Notes: generated by a model from the letters alone, not told the origin. DNA of 64,000 nucleotides from JAHRAW01 sp965226545 (GCA_965226545.1 OZ245364.1:558001-622000), one strand, 5' to 3'; counted from the first letter of the stretch, positions 17,184 through 27,056 are shown. Program-made: numbers and translations.

Positions 17184-19916
17184 GTGTTGACCGCATCGGC
17201 GCGGTTGGCGCGCGACTTGCGCGCGCAGTTCGATCAACAACAACAATCGAGCGGCGCGCAAACTTGGCAAAGCGCGGATGTGTTGCCGTGGGAAGCGTGG
17301 CTGGCGCGCACTTGGGGATTGTTTTGCGCCGCGCGCTTTGATGCGCCGATTGTGTTGAATGCATTGCAGAGCCAAGTCGCTTGGGAGCGAATCATCCGCG
17401 CCGACCTTGGCGAACGGCAACGCGACGTTGCGCCGCTTTGGAATACGCACGCCGCATCAAAGCATGCAATGCAGGCGCGGCGGCTGTGCGCCGAGTGGCG
17501 CATTCCGCTGGCGCGTTGCGAACAATCGTCGCATTACGATCATCGATGTTGGGTGCGATGGGCGAAACGTTTTGCCGAGGTGTGCGCAAAAAACAACTGG
17601 ATTGATTCGCATGACATCGCCGAACGGTTGACGACGTTGTTGGGCGAGCGGCGCGCCGATGCATTGGCGTGCGTGCGCACCAACCCGCGCGATGCATCGA
17701 CCGATGCGCCGCACATCGAACTGCTTGGGTTTGATCAATTGACGCCGCAACAGCGCGCGATTATCGATGCGCTAAAAACTTGCGGCGCGCACGTGTCGGT
17801 GCATCCGCCGCCGGTGCCGCGCGATGATGACGCGCATGTGCAAATTCGCCGCTATGCAAACGGCGTCGAGCAATGGCGCGGTGCGGCGCGTTTTGCGCGC
17901 GACAAGTTGACCGCCAACCCTGATGCGCGCATTGCAATCATCGCGCCCAACCTTGCCGCCGAAGCCGATGCGATTGAATACGCGCTGGCCGAACAACTCT
18001 GCCCGCGGCATTTGCGCGAACCGCGCACCGCCGAACAACTGCCGTGGCATTTGTCGCTCGGCAAAAAACTCGACCAACATCCGATGGCCGCCGGCGCGCT
18101 GCTTATCCTTGCGCCGTTTGGCGGCGCGCGCTTGGCGATGCGCGATGTCGAGCGGCTGTTGCGTTCGCCGTTGATTGCCGGCGCCGCCGCGGAGATGCAT
18201 GCGCGCGAACAATTGGCGGCGTGGTGTCGGCGGCGATTGCCGCATCAAATTGGTTTTGCGCGATTGTGCGAACGCATACAACCCACGCCCGATGATGACG
18301 CGCGCGCCGCGCCGCATTGCCCGCAACTGTTGCGCGCGTTTGCCAAGGCGCAGCCGTTGCTCGATGACGTTAAGAAAACCAAACCGATAAGCGAATGGGC
18401 GCGGCGATTCGACCAATGGCTCAATGCGCTTGGCTGGCCCGGTGATGCGCCGCTCAGCGGTGATGAACATCAAACCGCGCGCGCCGTTGGCGAACAACTG
18501 CATCGTTTGGCGTCGTTGGAATTGACCGGCGCGCCGATGGTTGCGGCTGACGCCTTTGCGCATCTTGTGCGTCAATCCGGCGAACGTGCGTTTCAAGTCG
18601 AGGCGCATGATGCGCCGGTGCAGGTGCTTGGACATAACGCCGCCGCCGGACAAACGTTTGACGCCGTGTGGTTTGGCAACTTAACCGAAAATCATTGGCA
18701 TCCGCCGCAACGTCCGAATCCGTTTGTTGCGGTGGATGCGCAACGCCAAGCCGGCGCGCCCGACGCTTCGCCGCACGGCGCGCGCCAACTTGCCGAGATT
18801 GCGCAGCGGCGTTTGATTGCATCGACTTTCGACGCGGTGTTGTCGTGGCCGCACAGCGAAGACGATGCGCCGAATGCGCGCAGTGCATTGTTGTTTGCCG
18901 ACGGTGATGAACAACCGCCGTTCGAAGTGGATTCGCCGGCGCGCGTCATTTATGCGGCGCGCGATGAATTGCAGACGCTCGATGATGCGCGCGCGCCTTC
19001 GGTTGCGCGCGGCAAAGCCGGCGGTGCGTCGCTGATTGAAGACCAATCCAACTGTCCGTTTCGCGCGTTTGCGGTGCATCGATTGGGCGCGCGCGCTGAG
19101 AATGAAAATCAACAGGGGTTATCCGCGGCCGAACGCGGCTCGTTGATTCATCGTGCGCTGGAATTAATTTGGCAACAACTCGGCGATTCGAAACGTTTAT
19201 GCGATTGCACCGATAAACAACTCGATGCACACATCGCCGATGCCGTCGCACAAGCGACGGAACGTTATGCAATCAAAAGTGGCTACGGCGAAAAGTTTGC
19301 GGCGGTGCAACGTCGATGGGTGGCTGAGACGCTGGGCGAATGGTTGGCGTTCGAAAAAGAACGCGAACCATCATTCGAAGTGTTGGCGCGCGAAGAGGAT
19401 GCCGAATTGTTGTTTGGCGATTTGCATTTGCGGTTTCGCATCGATCGCATCGACCGACTCGCCGATGGTTCGTTGGCGGTGATGGATTATAAAACCGGAC
19501 GGGTTGCAAGTTTGAGCAACTGGGTTGGCGAACGTCCGCGCGCACCGCAGTTGCCGTTGTATGCGCTTGCGCAAAACGTCTCGTTGGGCATGCTGGCGTT
19601 TGCGCAGGTGAAAAAAGGCGAATGTAAATTGGTTGCGGTATCCGTGGCGCAATTTGAAAAACGCGCGACGGCGTTGCGGGAGTATAAAACGTTTAACAAA
19701 CTGTGCGCGCATTGGCGCAAAGTGTTGCCGCAACTGGCGAATGAATTTGTCGACGGCGTCGCCGATGTCGCGCCGCTTAAATACGCCTGCGCGAATTGCA
19801 ATTTGCAAACGCTGTGCCGCATTCATGAACAAGCCGGCTATGCATCGGTCGATGATGCCGACGCCGTCGATGTCGATGTCGTCGATGCCGCCGCTGACGG
19901 TGATGCGCGCGGTTAA
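17184..19916 (+). CDS. AddB-like inactivated helicase/PD-(D/E)XK nuclease with Fe-S cluster
   Basis: About 910 residues, the proteobacterial AddB-like DNA repair protein usually paired with an AddA-like helicase. The N-terminal two-thirds is a degenerate helicase-like region. The C-terminal third is a RecB-type nuclease: GSLIHRALELIW, then RIDRIDRL and AVMDYKTG with catalytic acid and lysine. Cysteines at 624 and at 869, 872 and 878 match the C-(n)-CxxCx5C cluster that binds [4Fe-4S] in AddB. Start is uncertain: the GTG at 17184 sits inside what looks like conserved sequence (LFDKLQNGACVLTASARLARD), so translation may begin upstream at a rare start such as ATT 17142. The addA-like partner follows 67 bp later. 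Confidence 0.85.
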   Translation: MLTASARLARDLRAQFDQQQQSSGAQTWQSADVLPWEAWLARTWGLFCAARFDAPIVLNALQSQVAWERIIRADLGERQRDVAPLWNTHAASKHAMQARRLCAEWRIPLARCEQSSHYDHRCWVRWAKRFAEVCAKNNWIDSHDIAERLTTLLGERRADALACVRTNPRDASTDAPHIELLGFDQLTPQQRAIIDALKTCGAHVSVHPPPVPRDDDAHVQIRRYANGVEQWRGAARFARDKLTANPDARIAIIAPNLAAEADAIEYALAEQLCPRHLREPRTAEQLPWHLSLGKKLDQHPMAAGALLILAPFGGARLAMRDVERLLRSPLIAGAAAEMHAREQLAAWCRRRLPHQIGFARLCERIQPTPDDDARAAPHCPQLLRAFAKAQPLLDDVKKTKPISEWARRFDQWLNALGWPGDAPLSGDEHQTARAVGEQLHRLASLELTGAPMVAADAFAHLVRQSGERAFQVEAHDAPVQVLGHNAAAGQTFDAVWFGNLTENHWHPPQRPNPFVAVDAQRQAGAPDASPHGARQLAEIAQRRLIASTFDAVLSWPHSEDDAPNARSALLFADGDEQPPFEVDSPARVIYAARDELQTLDDARAPSVARGKAGGASLIEDQSNCPFRAFAVHRLGARAENENQQGLSAAERGSLIHRALELIWQQLGDSKRLCDCTDKQLDAHIADAVAQATERYAIKSGYGEKFAAVQRRWVAETLGEWLAFEKEREPSFEVLAREEDAELLFGDLHLRFRIDRIDRLADGSLAVMDYKTGRVASLSNWVGERPRAPQLPLYALAQNVSLGMLAFAQVKKGECKLVAVSVAQFEKRATALREYKTFNKLCAHWRKVLPQLANEFVDGVADVAPLKYACANCNLQTLCRIHEQAGYASVDDADAVDVDVVDAAADGDARG

Positions 19917-19983
19917 GAATTCATCAAATCAAACCAAGTTAATTAACTTAACGCAATTAACTTAAACCAAACCAAACAAATCA

Positions 19984-22900
19984 ATGAACACAAACAACGC
20001 GCCAATGCCGATTGAAGATGCACAAGACCGTCGTGCGGCGTTGAATCCGCGCGAGTCGTTTATCGTGCAGGCGCCGGCCGGTTCGGGCAAGACCGAATTG
20101 TTGGTGCGGCGGTATCTTGCATTGTTGGGCGTGGTTAAACGCCCGGAGCAAATTCTTGCGATTACCTTCACCCGCAAAGCGACCGCCGAGATGCGCGCGC
20201 GAATCATTCGCGCGTTAAACCGCGAAGGCGAGAGTGACGACGAAGTCGAAAAACTGATTGAAGGCGCGCTTAAAAACGACCAAAAACACAACTGGAAGTT
20301 AACCGAAAACCCGCGTCGTTTGCGCGTGCAGACGATTGATGCGTTTTGCAATGAATTGGTGTGGCGCATGCCGTGGTCAACCCGCTTTGGTGCGCCGCCG
20401 GATGTGTTGGAGGATGCACGCGAACAATATCAATTGGCGGCAAAACAAACGCTTGACCAAGTCGAGGAAGATTCCGATTGGGGACGCGCGTGCGCAAGTT
20501 TGTTGCATCTGTTGGATGCCGATTGGCACAAGGCGCAAACTTTGCTCGCCGATATGTTGGCCAAGCGCGATAAGTGGGTGCGCCTTGTCGCCGGCGACCA
20601 TGCGCGCGACAACACTGCGTCGGTTGAGGAGATGTGGCAGAAACATATTGACGAACAACTTGTCGAGATTGCCGAAGTGTTGAGCGATTATCAAAGCGAA
20701 TTATGTGCACTTGGCAAATTCGCCGCGCTTACATTGCTTGACGGTGATGAAAGGTATCGAGATTCGCCGATTGTTGCCTTGCACAGCGTCGAACATTTTC
20801 CGAAGAACGATTGGCATTGCATCGACCAATGGCGTGCGATAGGTGCGTTGTTGTTGACTGGTGCGGGTAATGTGCGCGCGACTGTGAACATTGCTATCGG
20901 CTTTCCGCCTGGAACCGACGAGAAGGAACGAATGCTTGCATTGCTCAAAAAACTGCGCGAGGACACCGTCGCCGACGCCGAGATGTTGCGGCAACTTAAC
21001 AAAATTAAATTGCTGCCGTCCGGTCAATTCAACGCCGGGCAGCGCGAATCGATTGTTGCGTTAATGACCTTGTTGCCGTTGGCCGCCGCGCAATTGTCGT
21101 TGGTGTTTGGCGCGCAAAACCGCGCCGATTACATCGAACTCACGCAGCGCGCCGTCGATGCATTGGGCGAACTCGATGCGCCAAGCGATTTGGCGTTGGC
21201 GTTTGATTATCAACTCACCCATTTGTTGATGGATGAATTCCAAGACACCTCCAACGCGCACATCGACCTGTTGGTCAAACTCACCGCCGGCTGGCAACGC
21301 GGCGACGGGCGCACGGTGTTTTTGGTCGGCGACCCGATGCAATCGATTTATCGATTTCGCGAAGCCGAAGTCGGCAACTTTTTGCGCGTCAAAGCGGACG
21401 GGTTGAGCGACGACATTCGCCCGCAGTTTATTTCGTTGACCACCAATTTTCGTTCGCAACAAAACTTGGTCGATTGGTTTAACGACACTTTCGAACAAGT
21501 AATGCCGACGCGTGATGACGCCGCCATCGGCGCGATTCAATACAACCCGGCGGTCGCGCGCGCCGATGCGCAAGGCGGGCTGCATTTTTTTCATCGCATC
21601 GAAGATGTCGCCGACGCGCCCAAGCGGGTGGCGCAATGCGTTGCCGAAGTTCACGCCGAATACGCGCGCACTGCGAATCAACAAACCGCCGGCAAAACCA
21701 TCGCCGTGTTGGGGCGTACGCGCAGTGCGTTGTATCCGATTGCCGATGCGTTGCGGCAACTTGGCGTGAAGTTTCAGGCGGTCGAACTGCAGCCGCTGGC
21801 CGACCGCGCCGCGATTGGCGATTTGCTTGCATTGACGCGCGCGATTGCCGACGCCACCGACCGCATCGCTTGGCTTTCGATTTTGCGCGCGCCGTGGTGC
21901 GGGTTGACGTTGGCTGAGTTGTGCATCTTGTGCGAAGACGACGCGGCCAACAAAAATCAAAATGCCGGCGCAAGCGTCGCCGAACAATGCCGCAATGCGC
22001 GCGCGTTAAAACAATTGCCGTCGCCGACGCGCGCGCGCGTCGCCAAGTTGATGGATTGCATGGACGCGGCGTTTGCGCGGCGCGGACGCATCGCAATGCG
22101 CGCCAATGTCGAGGCGACTTGGCTTGCGCTGGATGCGCCGGCGACGATTGACGGCGCGCATGATTTGGACAACTGCGCGCGCTATTTGGATTTAATCGGC
22201 AACCTCGAACAAACCCGCGGCGCGCCAAGTGCGGCGGATATTTCCGATGCGGTCGCCCATTTATGGGCTGCGCCCGGCGATGAAGCCGACATTCAACTGT
22301 TGACGATTCACAAAGCCAAAGGGTTGGAGTTTGACGCGGTGTTTTTGCCGGCGTTGGAAAAAGGCACGCGCAGCGAATCGCGCGCATTGTTGCGCTGGCA
22401 ACAACCGCATTTGGATCGTTTGCTGCTTGCGCCGTTGCCGGCCAGCGACAACGCCGACGATGCGTTTTACAACTACTTAACCGAATTGGATAAAGCGCAA
22501 AATAAAAACGAAGCGCGGCGACTGTTGTATGTCGCATGCACGCGCGCCGAACAACAACTGCATTTGTTTGGCGTGGTTAAGGAAAACGACGATGCGCTGA
22601 CGGCGCCGAGCGGTTCGTTGCTCGAATTGTTGCCGCAGGAAGTGTTGTGCGTCGATGTCGATGTTGATGTCGATGAAGACAACGAAGTCGCCGCCGACTC
22701 GCGCACACAGCCGGGCGACGAATCCCCCTCGCCGCGACTTCGCAGATTGGCTGATGATTGGTCACCACCGCCGTTGCCGCCCGGCATTGCGTTTGCCGCG
22801 GCGCCATCGGCGCGCGAAGATGAGATGCTGGAATTTTCCTGGGCCGGACACGGCGCGCGCATCGTCGGCATTGTGTTGCATCACATCTTCGAACACGCTG

Positions 22901-23379
22901 CGGATGATTGGCGCGCGTTTTGCAAAACCGCGCCGAGCGATGAACAAATCGCGCATTGGCAAAATTTATTGCGCCAACACGGCGCCGCCGAATCCGAATT
23001 GGCGGATGCGCAAGCGCATCTGTTGCTTGCCGTCAACAATGCGCGCACCGACCCTCAAGCCGCGTGGATTTTCGACAACACGCACCGCGAGATTAAAACC
23101 GAATGGGCGTTGACCGGCATATACCAAGGCGCCCCGACCCACATCATCATCGACCGCACCTTCGTCGACCAACACGGCGTACGCTGGATTATCGATTTCA
23201 AATCCAGCCGCCACGAAGGCGGCAATCTGAAAAAGTTTTTGGAAACCGAACAAGAGCGCCACGAAAATCAAATGCAAAAATACGCCGCCATCGTCGCCCA
23301 CTTGTCGGATGCGCCGATTCGGCTTGGGTTGTATTTCCCGGCGGTGTGTGGGTGGCGGGAGTGGGCGGGGGCGGCGTAA
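19984..23379 (+). CDS. AddA-like UvrD-family helicase-nuclease
   Basis: 1131 residues. Seen: Walker A QAPAGSGKTELL at about 29-40, motif Ia ITFTRKATAEM, Walker B MDEFQDTSN, motif III GDPMQSIYRFREAEV, TNFRSQQNLV, the helicase motif TIHKAKGLEFDAVF, and VACTRAEQQLHLFG. The C-terminal part holds a RecB-type nuclease (LHHIFEHA, IIDRTF, WIIDFKSS). With the upstream AddB-like protein it should form a heterodimer that resects double-strand breaks for RecA loading and degrades foreign DNA. Start at ATG 19984 gives the normal N-terminus. An acidic run (DVDVDVDEDNE) lies before the nuclease domain. Confidence 0.93.
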   Translation: MNTNNAPMPIEDAQDRRAALNPRESFIVQAPAGSGKTELLVRRYLALLGVVKRPEQILAITFTRKATAEMRARIIRALNREGESDDEVEKLIEGALKNDQKHNWKLTENPRRLRVQTIDAFCNELVWRMPWSTRFGAPPDVLEDAREQYQLAAKQTLDQVEEDSDWGRACASLLHLLDADWHKAQTLLADMLAKRDKWVRLVAGDHARDNTASVEEMWQKHIDEQLVEIAEVLSDYQSELCALGKFAALTLLDGDERYRDSPIVALHSVEHFPKNDWHCIDQWRAIGALLLTGAGNVRATVNIAIGFPPGTDEKERMLALLKKLREDTVADAEMLRQLNKIKLLPSGQFNAGQRESIVALMTLLPLAAAQLSLVFGAQNRADYIELTQRAVDALGELDAPSDLALAFDYQLTHLLMDEFQDTSNAHIDLLVKLTAGWQRGDGRTVFLVGDPMQSIYRFREAEVGNFLRVKADGLSDDIRPQFISLTTNFRSQQNLVDWFNDTFEQVMPTRDDAAIGAIQYNPAVARADAQGGLHFFHRIEDVADAPKRVAQCVAEVHAEYARTANQQTAGKTIAVLGRTRSALYPIADALRQLGVKFQAVELQPLADRAAIGDLLALTRAIADATDRIAWLSILRAPWCGLTLAELCILCEDDAANKNQNAGASVAEQCRNARALKQLPSPTRARVAKLMDCMDAAFARRGRIAMRANVEATWLALDAPATIDGAHDLDNCARYLDLIGNLEQTRGAPSAADISDAVAHLWAAPGDEADIQLLTIHKAKGLEFDAVFLPALEKGTRSESRALLRWQQPHLDRLLLAPLPASDNADDAFYNYLTELDKAQNKNEARRLLYVACTRAEQQLHLFGVVKENDDALTAPSGSLLELLPQEVLCVDVDVDVDEDNEVAADSRTQPGDESPSPRLRRLADDWSPPPLPPGIAFAAAPSAREDEMLEFSWAGHGARIVGIVLHHIFEHAADDWRAFCKTAPSDEQIAHWQNLLRQHGAAESELADAQAHLLLAVNNARTDPQAAWIFDNTHREIKTEWALTGIYQGAPTHIIIDRTFVDQHGVRWIIDFKSSRHEGGNLKKFLETEQERHENQMQKYAAIVAHLSDAPIRLGLYFPAVCGWREWAGAA

Positions 23380-23380
23380 A

Positions 23381-23447
23381 TAAAGGAAGAGGCGTTATCC
23401 TTTACTTGGGGAGTTGGTAAGTAAAGGATGAGGCGTTATCCTTTACT
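23381..23447. repeat. Two tandem hairpin repeats sharing GGCGTTATCCTTTACT
   Basis: Copy 1 pairs TAAAGGA (23381-23387) with TCCTTTA (23398-23404); copy 2 pairs 23420-23429 with 23438-23447 in a 10-bp stem with an 8-nt loop. Both contain the same GAGGCGTTATCCTTTAC core. They directly follow the addA-like gene and precede the AlbA-type gene; no T-run follows. Confidence 0.75.
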
Positions 23448-23589
23448 AACGAATTCCGTAAGACAACGAACCTTACCTTAGAAAATGCCCACCGCCCCCG
23501 TCACGCCTGTGCGCGGCAATGTCATGGTGAAGTGTTTTGTTTAAGGGTAAAATCAAGTTGTCTCGGTTGGTCAACTGAAAGGTTAAGAA

Positions 23590-25002
23590 TTGAACATTAC
23601 GCCTGAACAAATTGATTCTTGGTGCGGGGTTGATTCGGAGAGTGCACATCTTGAGTTTAAGTGCGCCGAGAAATCTTTCAACAAAAACACTCTTTACAAA
23701 TATTGTGTTGCGCTTGCCAACGCAAAGGGCGGTCACTTGTTGTTGGGCATTACGGACAGACCGCCTCGCCAAATTGTTGGAAGTGCCGCATTTGGCAACG
23801 CTGAAAAAATTGCCAAACAAATCCATGACAAGTTAAATTTTCGAGTTGAAGTCGATGCAGTGGAGCATCCGAAAGGGCGTGTGGTTGTGTTTACAGTTCC
23901 ACCGCGTCCCATCGGCAGACCGTATGATTTGGAAGGCGCTTATTGGATGCGCGCCGGCTCGTCATTGACCGCAATGGACCCGGATACGCTTAAGCAAATT
24001 TTTGCCGAAGGACAACCTGATTGGTTGAGTGAGATTTGCCTTGAGGGCGCAAAGGCGGACGAGATTGTTGGATTGCTTGACGCAGAGAGTTTTCTTAACT
24101 TGATGGGCGCCAATTCCACAACATCCAATCAAGACGCGGTCGAATTGATTGCCCAAAAGAAATTGATTGTTAAGGTTGACGGCAAGTATTCCGTTCGGCG
24201 CATTGGCGCGTTGTTGTTGGCAAAAAACTTGGCGGATTTTGAATTGGTTGAACATAAAGCGCCGAGAGTCGTTGTCCATTCCGGCGCATCAAAACTGTCC
24301 GTTACAAATGACGTCATTGGGAGCAAAGGGTATGCCGTTGGGTTTCAGGGTTTGGTGAACTTTATTATGAATCAAATGCCGCGCAATCAAGTTATCGATG
24401 GCGCTTTGCGCAGAGATGTTACGATGATTCCCGAATCGATTGTTCGCGAGTTGGCGGCCAATGCACTGCTTCATCAAGATTTTAACGTGTCCGGTGCGCG
24501 GGTAACAATTGACATTTACAATAATCGTTTGGAAGCGTCCAATCCAGGCACTCCGATTGTGGCTACAACCCGCTTCATTGACCAAGAACAAACGCGTAAT
24601 GCAGAACTTGCCGGAATGCTTCGGCGCATGAGAATCTGCGAAGAGCGAGGCAGTGGAATTGATAAAGTTATTGAAGAGGTTGAGGCGCACCAACTGCCGG
24701 CCCCGGAATTTTATTCCGATAAGTTGCGCACTTATGCGGTGATTTATGGACCAAAAGAATTTGCGAATTTGTCCCAGGAAGAACGTATTCGTGCGTGTTA
24801 TCAGCACAGCGTACTTAAGTGGGTCAAAAGAGAGAGAATGACGAACCGGTCGTTGCGCGAAAGGTTTCATTTGCCCGAAAGCAAAAGCGCCGCTATTTCG
24901 CAAACCATCGTTGCGGCAGTGGATGCCGGGTACATCAAGTCGGACAAAACCAAAGGCGATTCGCGGAAATACGCCCGTTATTTGCCGGCGTGGGCGGTGT
25001 AA
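23590..25002 (+). CDS. AlbA_2/Schlafen-type ATP-binding protein, putative regulator or defence factor
   Basis: 470 residues. The N-terminal AlbA_2 (Schlafen-like) domain is seen as LEFKCAEKSFNKNTLYKYC then ALANAKGGHLLLGI (about 18-55). The middle carries RELAANALLHQDF and a GHKL-like ATP-binding segment ending in LRRMRICEERGSGIDKVIEEV. The C-terminal 80 residues look like a winged helix (LRERFHLPESKSAAISQTI). Such proteins are often called transcriptional regulators, and many lie in defence or mobile regions. The start is a TTG preceded by AAAGGT at good spacing; no ATG fits. Codon use is less CGCG-rich than in the neighbours, and hairpins and direct repeats flank the gene, suggesting transfer. 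Confidence 0.85.
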   Translation: MNITPEQIDSWCGVDSESAHLEFKCAEKSFNKNTLYKYCVALANAKGGHLLLGITDRPPRQIVGSAAFGNAEKIAKQIHDKLNFRVEVDAVEHPKGRVVVFTVPPRPIGRPYDLEGAYWMRAGSSLTAMDPDTLKQIFAEGQPDWLSEICLEGAKADEIVGLLDAESFLNLMGANSTTSNQDAVELIAQKKLIVKVDGKYSVRRIGALLLAKNLADFELVEHKAPRVVVHSGASKLSVTNDVIGSKGYAVGFQGLVNFIMNQMPRNQVIDGALRRDVTMIPESIVRELAANALLHQDFNVSGARVTIDIYNNRLEASNPGTPIVATTRFIDQEQTRNAELAGMLRRMRICEERGSGIDKVIEEVEAHQLPAPEFYSDKLRTYAVIYGPKEFANLSQEERIRACYQHSVLKWVKRERMTNRSLRERFHLPESKSAAISQTIVAAVDAGYIKSDKTKGDSRKYARYLPAWAV

Positions 25003-25005
25003 ATC

Positions 25006-25085
25006 TTATTTAAAAGTAACCCAAAAAACGCATCAAAAATGAATGAAAGTTCATCAAAAACAACAACTTGTTTATTTAAAAGTAA
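25006..25085. repeat. Direct repeat TTATTTAAAAGTAA flanking 52 bp
   Basis: The 14-bp sequence occurs exactly at 25006-25019 and 25072-25085, just after the AlbA-type gene and in front of the yhhQ stop. It could be a remnant of insertion or a protein-binding pair. Confidence 0.6.
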
Positions 25086-25109
25086 ACCACTGACGGCGCA
25101 AAACGGCGT

Positions 25110-25703
25110 CTAGCCCCCCACCAACCGCCGCTGCAACACCCCCAACACCACCCCATACACCGGCAAAAACACCGCCACCGAAATCACCGTCTTAAACGCC
25201 AAATCCACCGTCGCCAATTCGGGCCAATTTGCCGCCATGAATGCATCGTTGGTGCGGTGGAAGGCGATGGCGTAGAAGGCGTAGGTGTCGATGAGGTTGG
25301 CGAAGAGGGTGGAGATGAGCGGCGCCGGCCACCAGGCGGCGGCGTGGTGGCGGATTTTTTGGAAGATGGTGATGTCCAGCAGTTGGCTGAGCAGATAGGC
25401 GCTGGCGCTGGCGGCGCCGATGCGCCAAGTGGCGAATGCTGCGCTGAGAAAAATTGCCGGGAGGTAGGCGACGGCGACGATGAGGCGGGCGTTGGTTTGA
25501 TTGGACAGACGCACGGTTAAGTCGGTCGCCAAAAGTACCAGCGGAAAAACAAACATGCCCCAGGTGAAATTTAAACCGCCGAGCGAAGCGGTGAACTGCA
25601 CCGCATAATTGGCGAGCGTGATGACGCCGATGTGAAACAGCGCGAGGCTGGCGATGAGTTTTTTGTTGTACGGCGGCATTGGGTATACTGGGGCGCGCGG
25701 CAT
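25110..25703 (-). CDS. yhhQ: Queuosine precursor transporter, YhhQ/VUT family
   Basis: 197 residues, six hydrophobic helices. Seen: LFHIGVITLANYAVQF in helix 1, the TWGMFVFPLVLLATDLTVR block that marks the VUT family, YLLSQLLDITIFQ, and STLFANLIDTYAFYAIAF. Members import preQ0/preQ1 for queuosine synthesis, and E. coli YhhQ is the reference. Two in-frame ATGs (25703 and 25679) are possible; neither has a clear Shine-Dalgarno. No queuosine enzyme gene is adjacent. It is divergent from frmA across an AT-rich 164-bp spacer that must hold both promoters. Confidence 0.9.
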   Translation of the reverse strand: MPRAPVYPMPPYNKKLIASLALFHIGVITLANYAVQFTASLGGLNFTWGMFVFPLVLLATDLTVRLSNQTNARLIVAVAYLPAIFLSAAFATWRIGAASASAYLLSQLLDITIFQKIRHHAAAWWPAPLISTLFANLIDTYAFYAIAFHRTNDAFMAANWPELATVDLAFKTVISVAVFLPVYGVVLGVLQRRLVGG

Positions 25704-25856
25704 TGTACTGCATTTGCGCGGGTTGTTGTTTTTGTTTATTGTTGATGTTTACTTTTGTTAACTAAATTGTGTTTATTAATTGTTTGCATGCATTATTTTT
25801 TATTAATTGATTTTGGTTAAGTTTGTTTTAATGATTGCAATGTTAACCCGTATTAA

Positions 25857-25862
25857 AGGAGG
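25857..25862 (+). promoter_or_regulatory. Ribosome binding site of frmA
   Basis: AGGAGG followed five bases later by ATG at 25868. The spacing decides for this ATG against the in-frame GTG one codon earlier. Confidence 0.8.
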
Positions 25863-25867
25863 CGGTG

Positions 25868-26977
25868 ATGAAAAGTAAAGCGGCGATTGCGTGGCAAGCC
25901 GGCAAACCGTTGTCGGTCGAAGAGATTGAAGTGGCCGGCCCGGGCGCCGGCGAAGTGTTGGTGCAGATGAAAGCCAGCGGCGTTTGTCACACCGATGCGT
26001 TTACCTTAAGCGGCGCCGACCCCGAGGGCGTGTTTCCGGCGGTGCTCGGGCATGAAGGCGCGGGGGTGGTGGTCGAAGTTGGCGACGGGGTGACGTCGGT
26101 TAAGGTTGGCGACCATGTCATCCCGTTGTATACCGCCGAATGCGGCGCGTGCAAGTTTTGCAAATCCAACAAGACCAATCTTTGTTCGGCGGTGCGCGAA
26201 ACTCAAGGGCGCGGTTTGATGCCGGACGGCACGACGCGATTTTCCGCCAACGGCAAACAATTGTTTCACTACATGGGCACCAGCACGTTTTCCGAATACA
26301 GCGTGGTCGCCGAAGTGTCGTTGGCGGTGGTCAACAAAGCCGCGCCGTTCGACAAAATCTGTCTGCTCGGTTGCGGCGTAACCACCGGCATCGGCGCGGT
26401 GCTTAACACCGCCAAAGTCGAAGCCGGCGCAGTGGTGGTTGTGTTTGGGCTCGGCGGCATCGGCTTGGCGGTGGTGCAGGGTGCGGTGATGGCGCGCGCG
26501 TCGCGCATCATCGGCGTCGATGTCAATCCGAAAAAATTCGAATTGGCGATGCAGATGGGCGCAACCGAATGCGTAAACCCGAATGATGACGACCGCCCGA
26601 TTGCCGAGGTGATTGTCGATAAAACAGACGGCGGCGCGGATTATTCGTTTGAGTGCATCGGCAATGTCGAGGTGATGCGCGCGGCGTTGGAATGTTGCCA
26701 CAAGGGCTGGGGCGAGAGCGTGATTATCGGCGTGGCCGGCGCCGGGCGGGAAATCAGCACGCGACCGTTTCAGTTGGTCACCGGGCGCGTATGGCGCGGC
26801 ACCGCGTTCGGCGGCGTTAAAGGGCGCACGCAATTGCCGGGCATGGTCGAGCAGGCGATGCGCGGCGAGATTAAATTGGAGCCGTTCATCACCCACACGA
26901 TGCCGCTCGACGACATCAATCGCGCATTCGATTTAATGCATGCCGGTGAAAGCATTCGTTCGGTGCTGATTTATTAA
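25868..26977 (+). CDS. frmA: S-(hydroxymethyl)glutathione dehydrogenase (class III alcohol dehydrogenase)
   Basis: 369 residues, full length. It oxidises the glutathione adduct of formaldehyde with NAD+ and also reduces S-nitrosoglutathione. Seen: catalytic zinc ligands in GVCHTDAFT and GHEGAGVV, the structural zinc cysteines in CGACKFCKSNKTNLC, the coenzyme loop GLGGIGLAVVQG, and the class III C-terminal GGVKGRTQLPG segment. No S-formylglutathione hydrolase gene follows, which is the usual partner. A strong Shine-Dalgarno suggests high expression. Formaldehyde might come from C1 or methylated-compound metabolism; the DmdA-like gene in this window is consistent with that but is not linked. 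Confidence 0.96.
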   Translation: MKSKAAIAWQAGKPLSVEEIEVAGPGAGEVLVQMKASGVCHTDAFTLSGADPEGVFPAVLGHEGAGVVVEVGDGVTSVKVGDHVIPLYTAECGACKFCKSNKTNLCSAVRETQGRGLMPDGTTRFSANGKQLFHYMGTSTFSEYSVVAEVSLAVVNKAAPFDKICLLGCGVTTGIGAVLNTAKVEAGAVVVVFGLGGIGLAVVQGAVMARASRIIGVDVNPKKFELAMQMGATECVNPNDDDRPIAEVIVDKTDGGADYSFECIGNVEVMRAALECCHKGWGESVIIGVAGAGREISTRPFQLVTGRVWRGTAFGGVKGRTQLPGMVEQAMRGEIKLEPFITHTMPLDDINRAFDLMHAGESIRSVLIY

Positions 26978-27056
26978 CGTCGCTTTATCAACTTTGTTAT
27001 TAAAGTCACTTCGTCAACGTCACTTTATCAACACCACTTTATTAACGCGCGCCAAG

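Noticed and set aside
17772..18653. Long open frame of 293 codons on the minus strand opposite the AddB-like gene
   Set aside because: Composition is arginine- and histidine-rich with no motifs, as expected for the complement of a GC-rich gene. The plus-strand gene is clearly real.
21061..22537. Long minus-strand frames (308 and 352 codons) opposite the AddA-like helicase
   Set aside because: They lie over conserved helicase motifs on the plus strand and have no recognisable domain.
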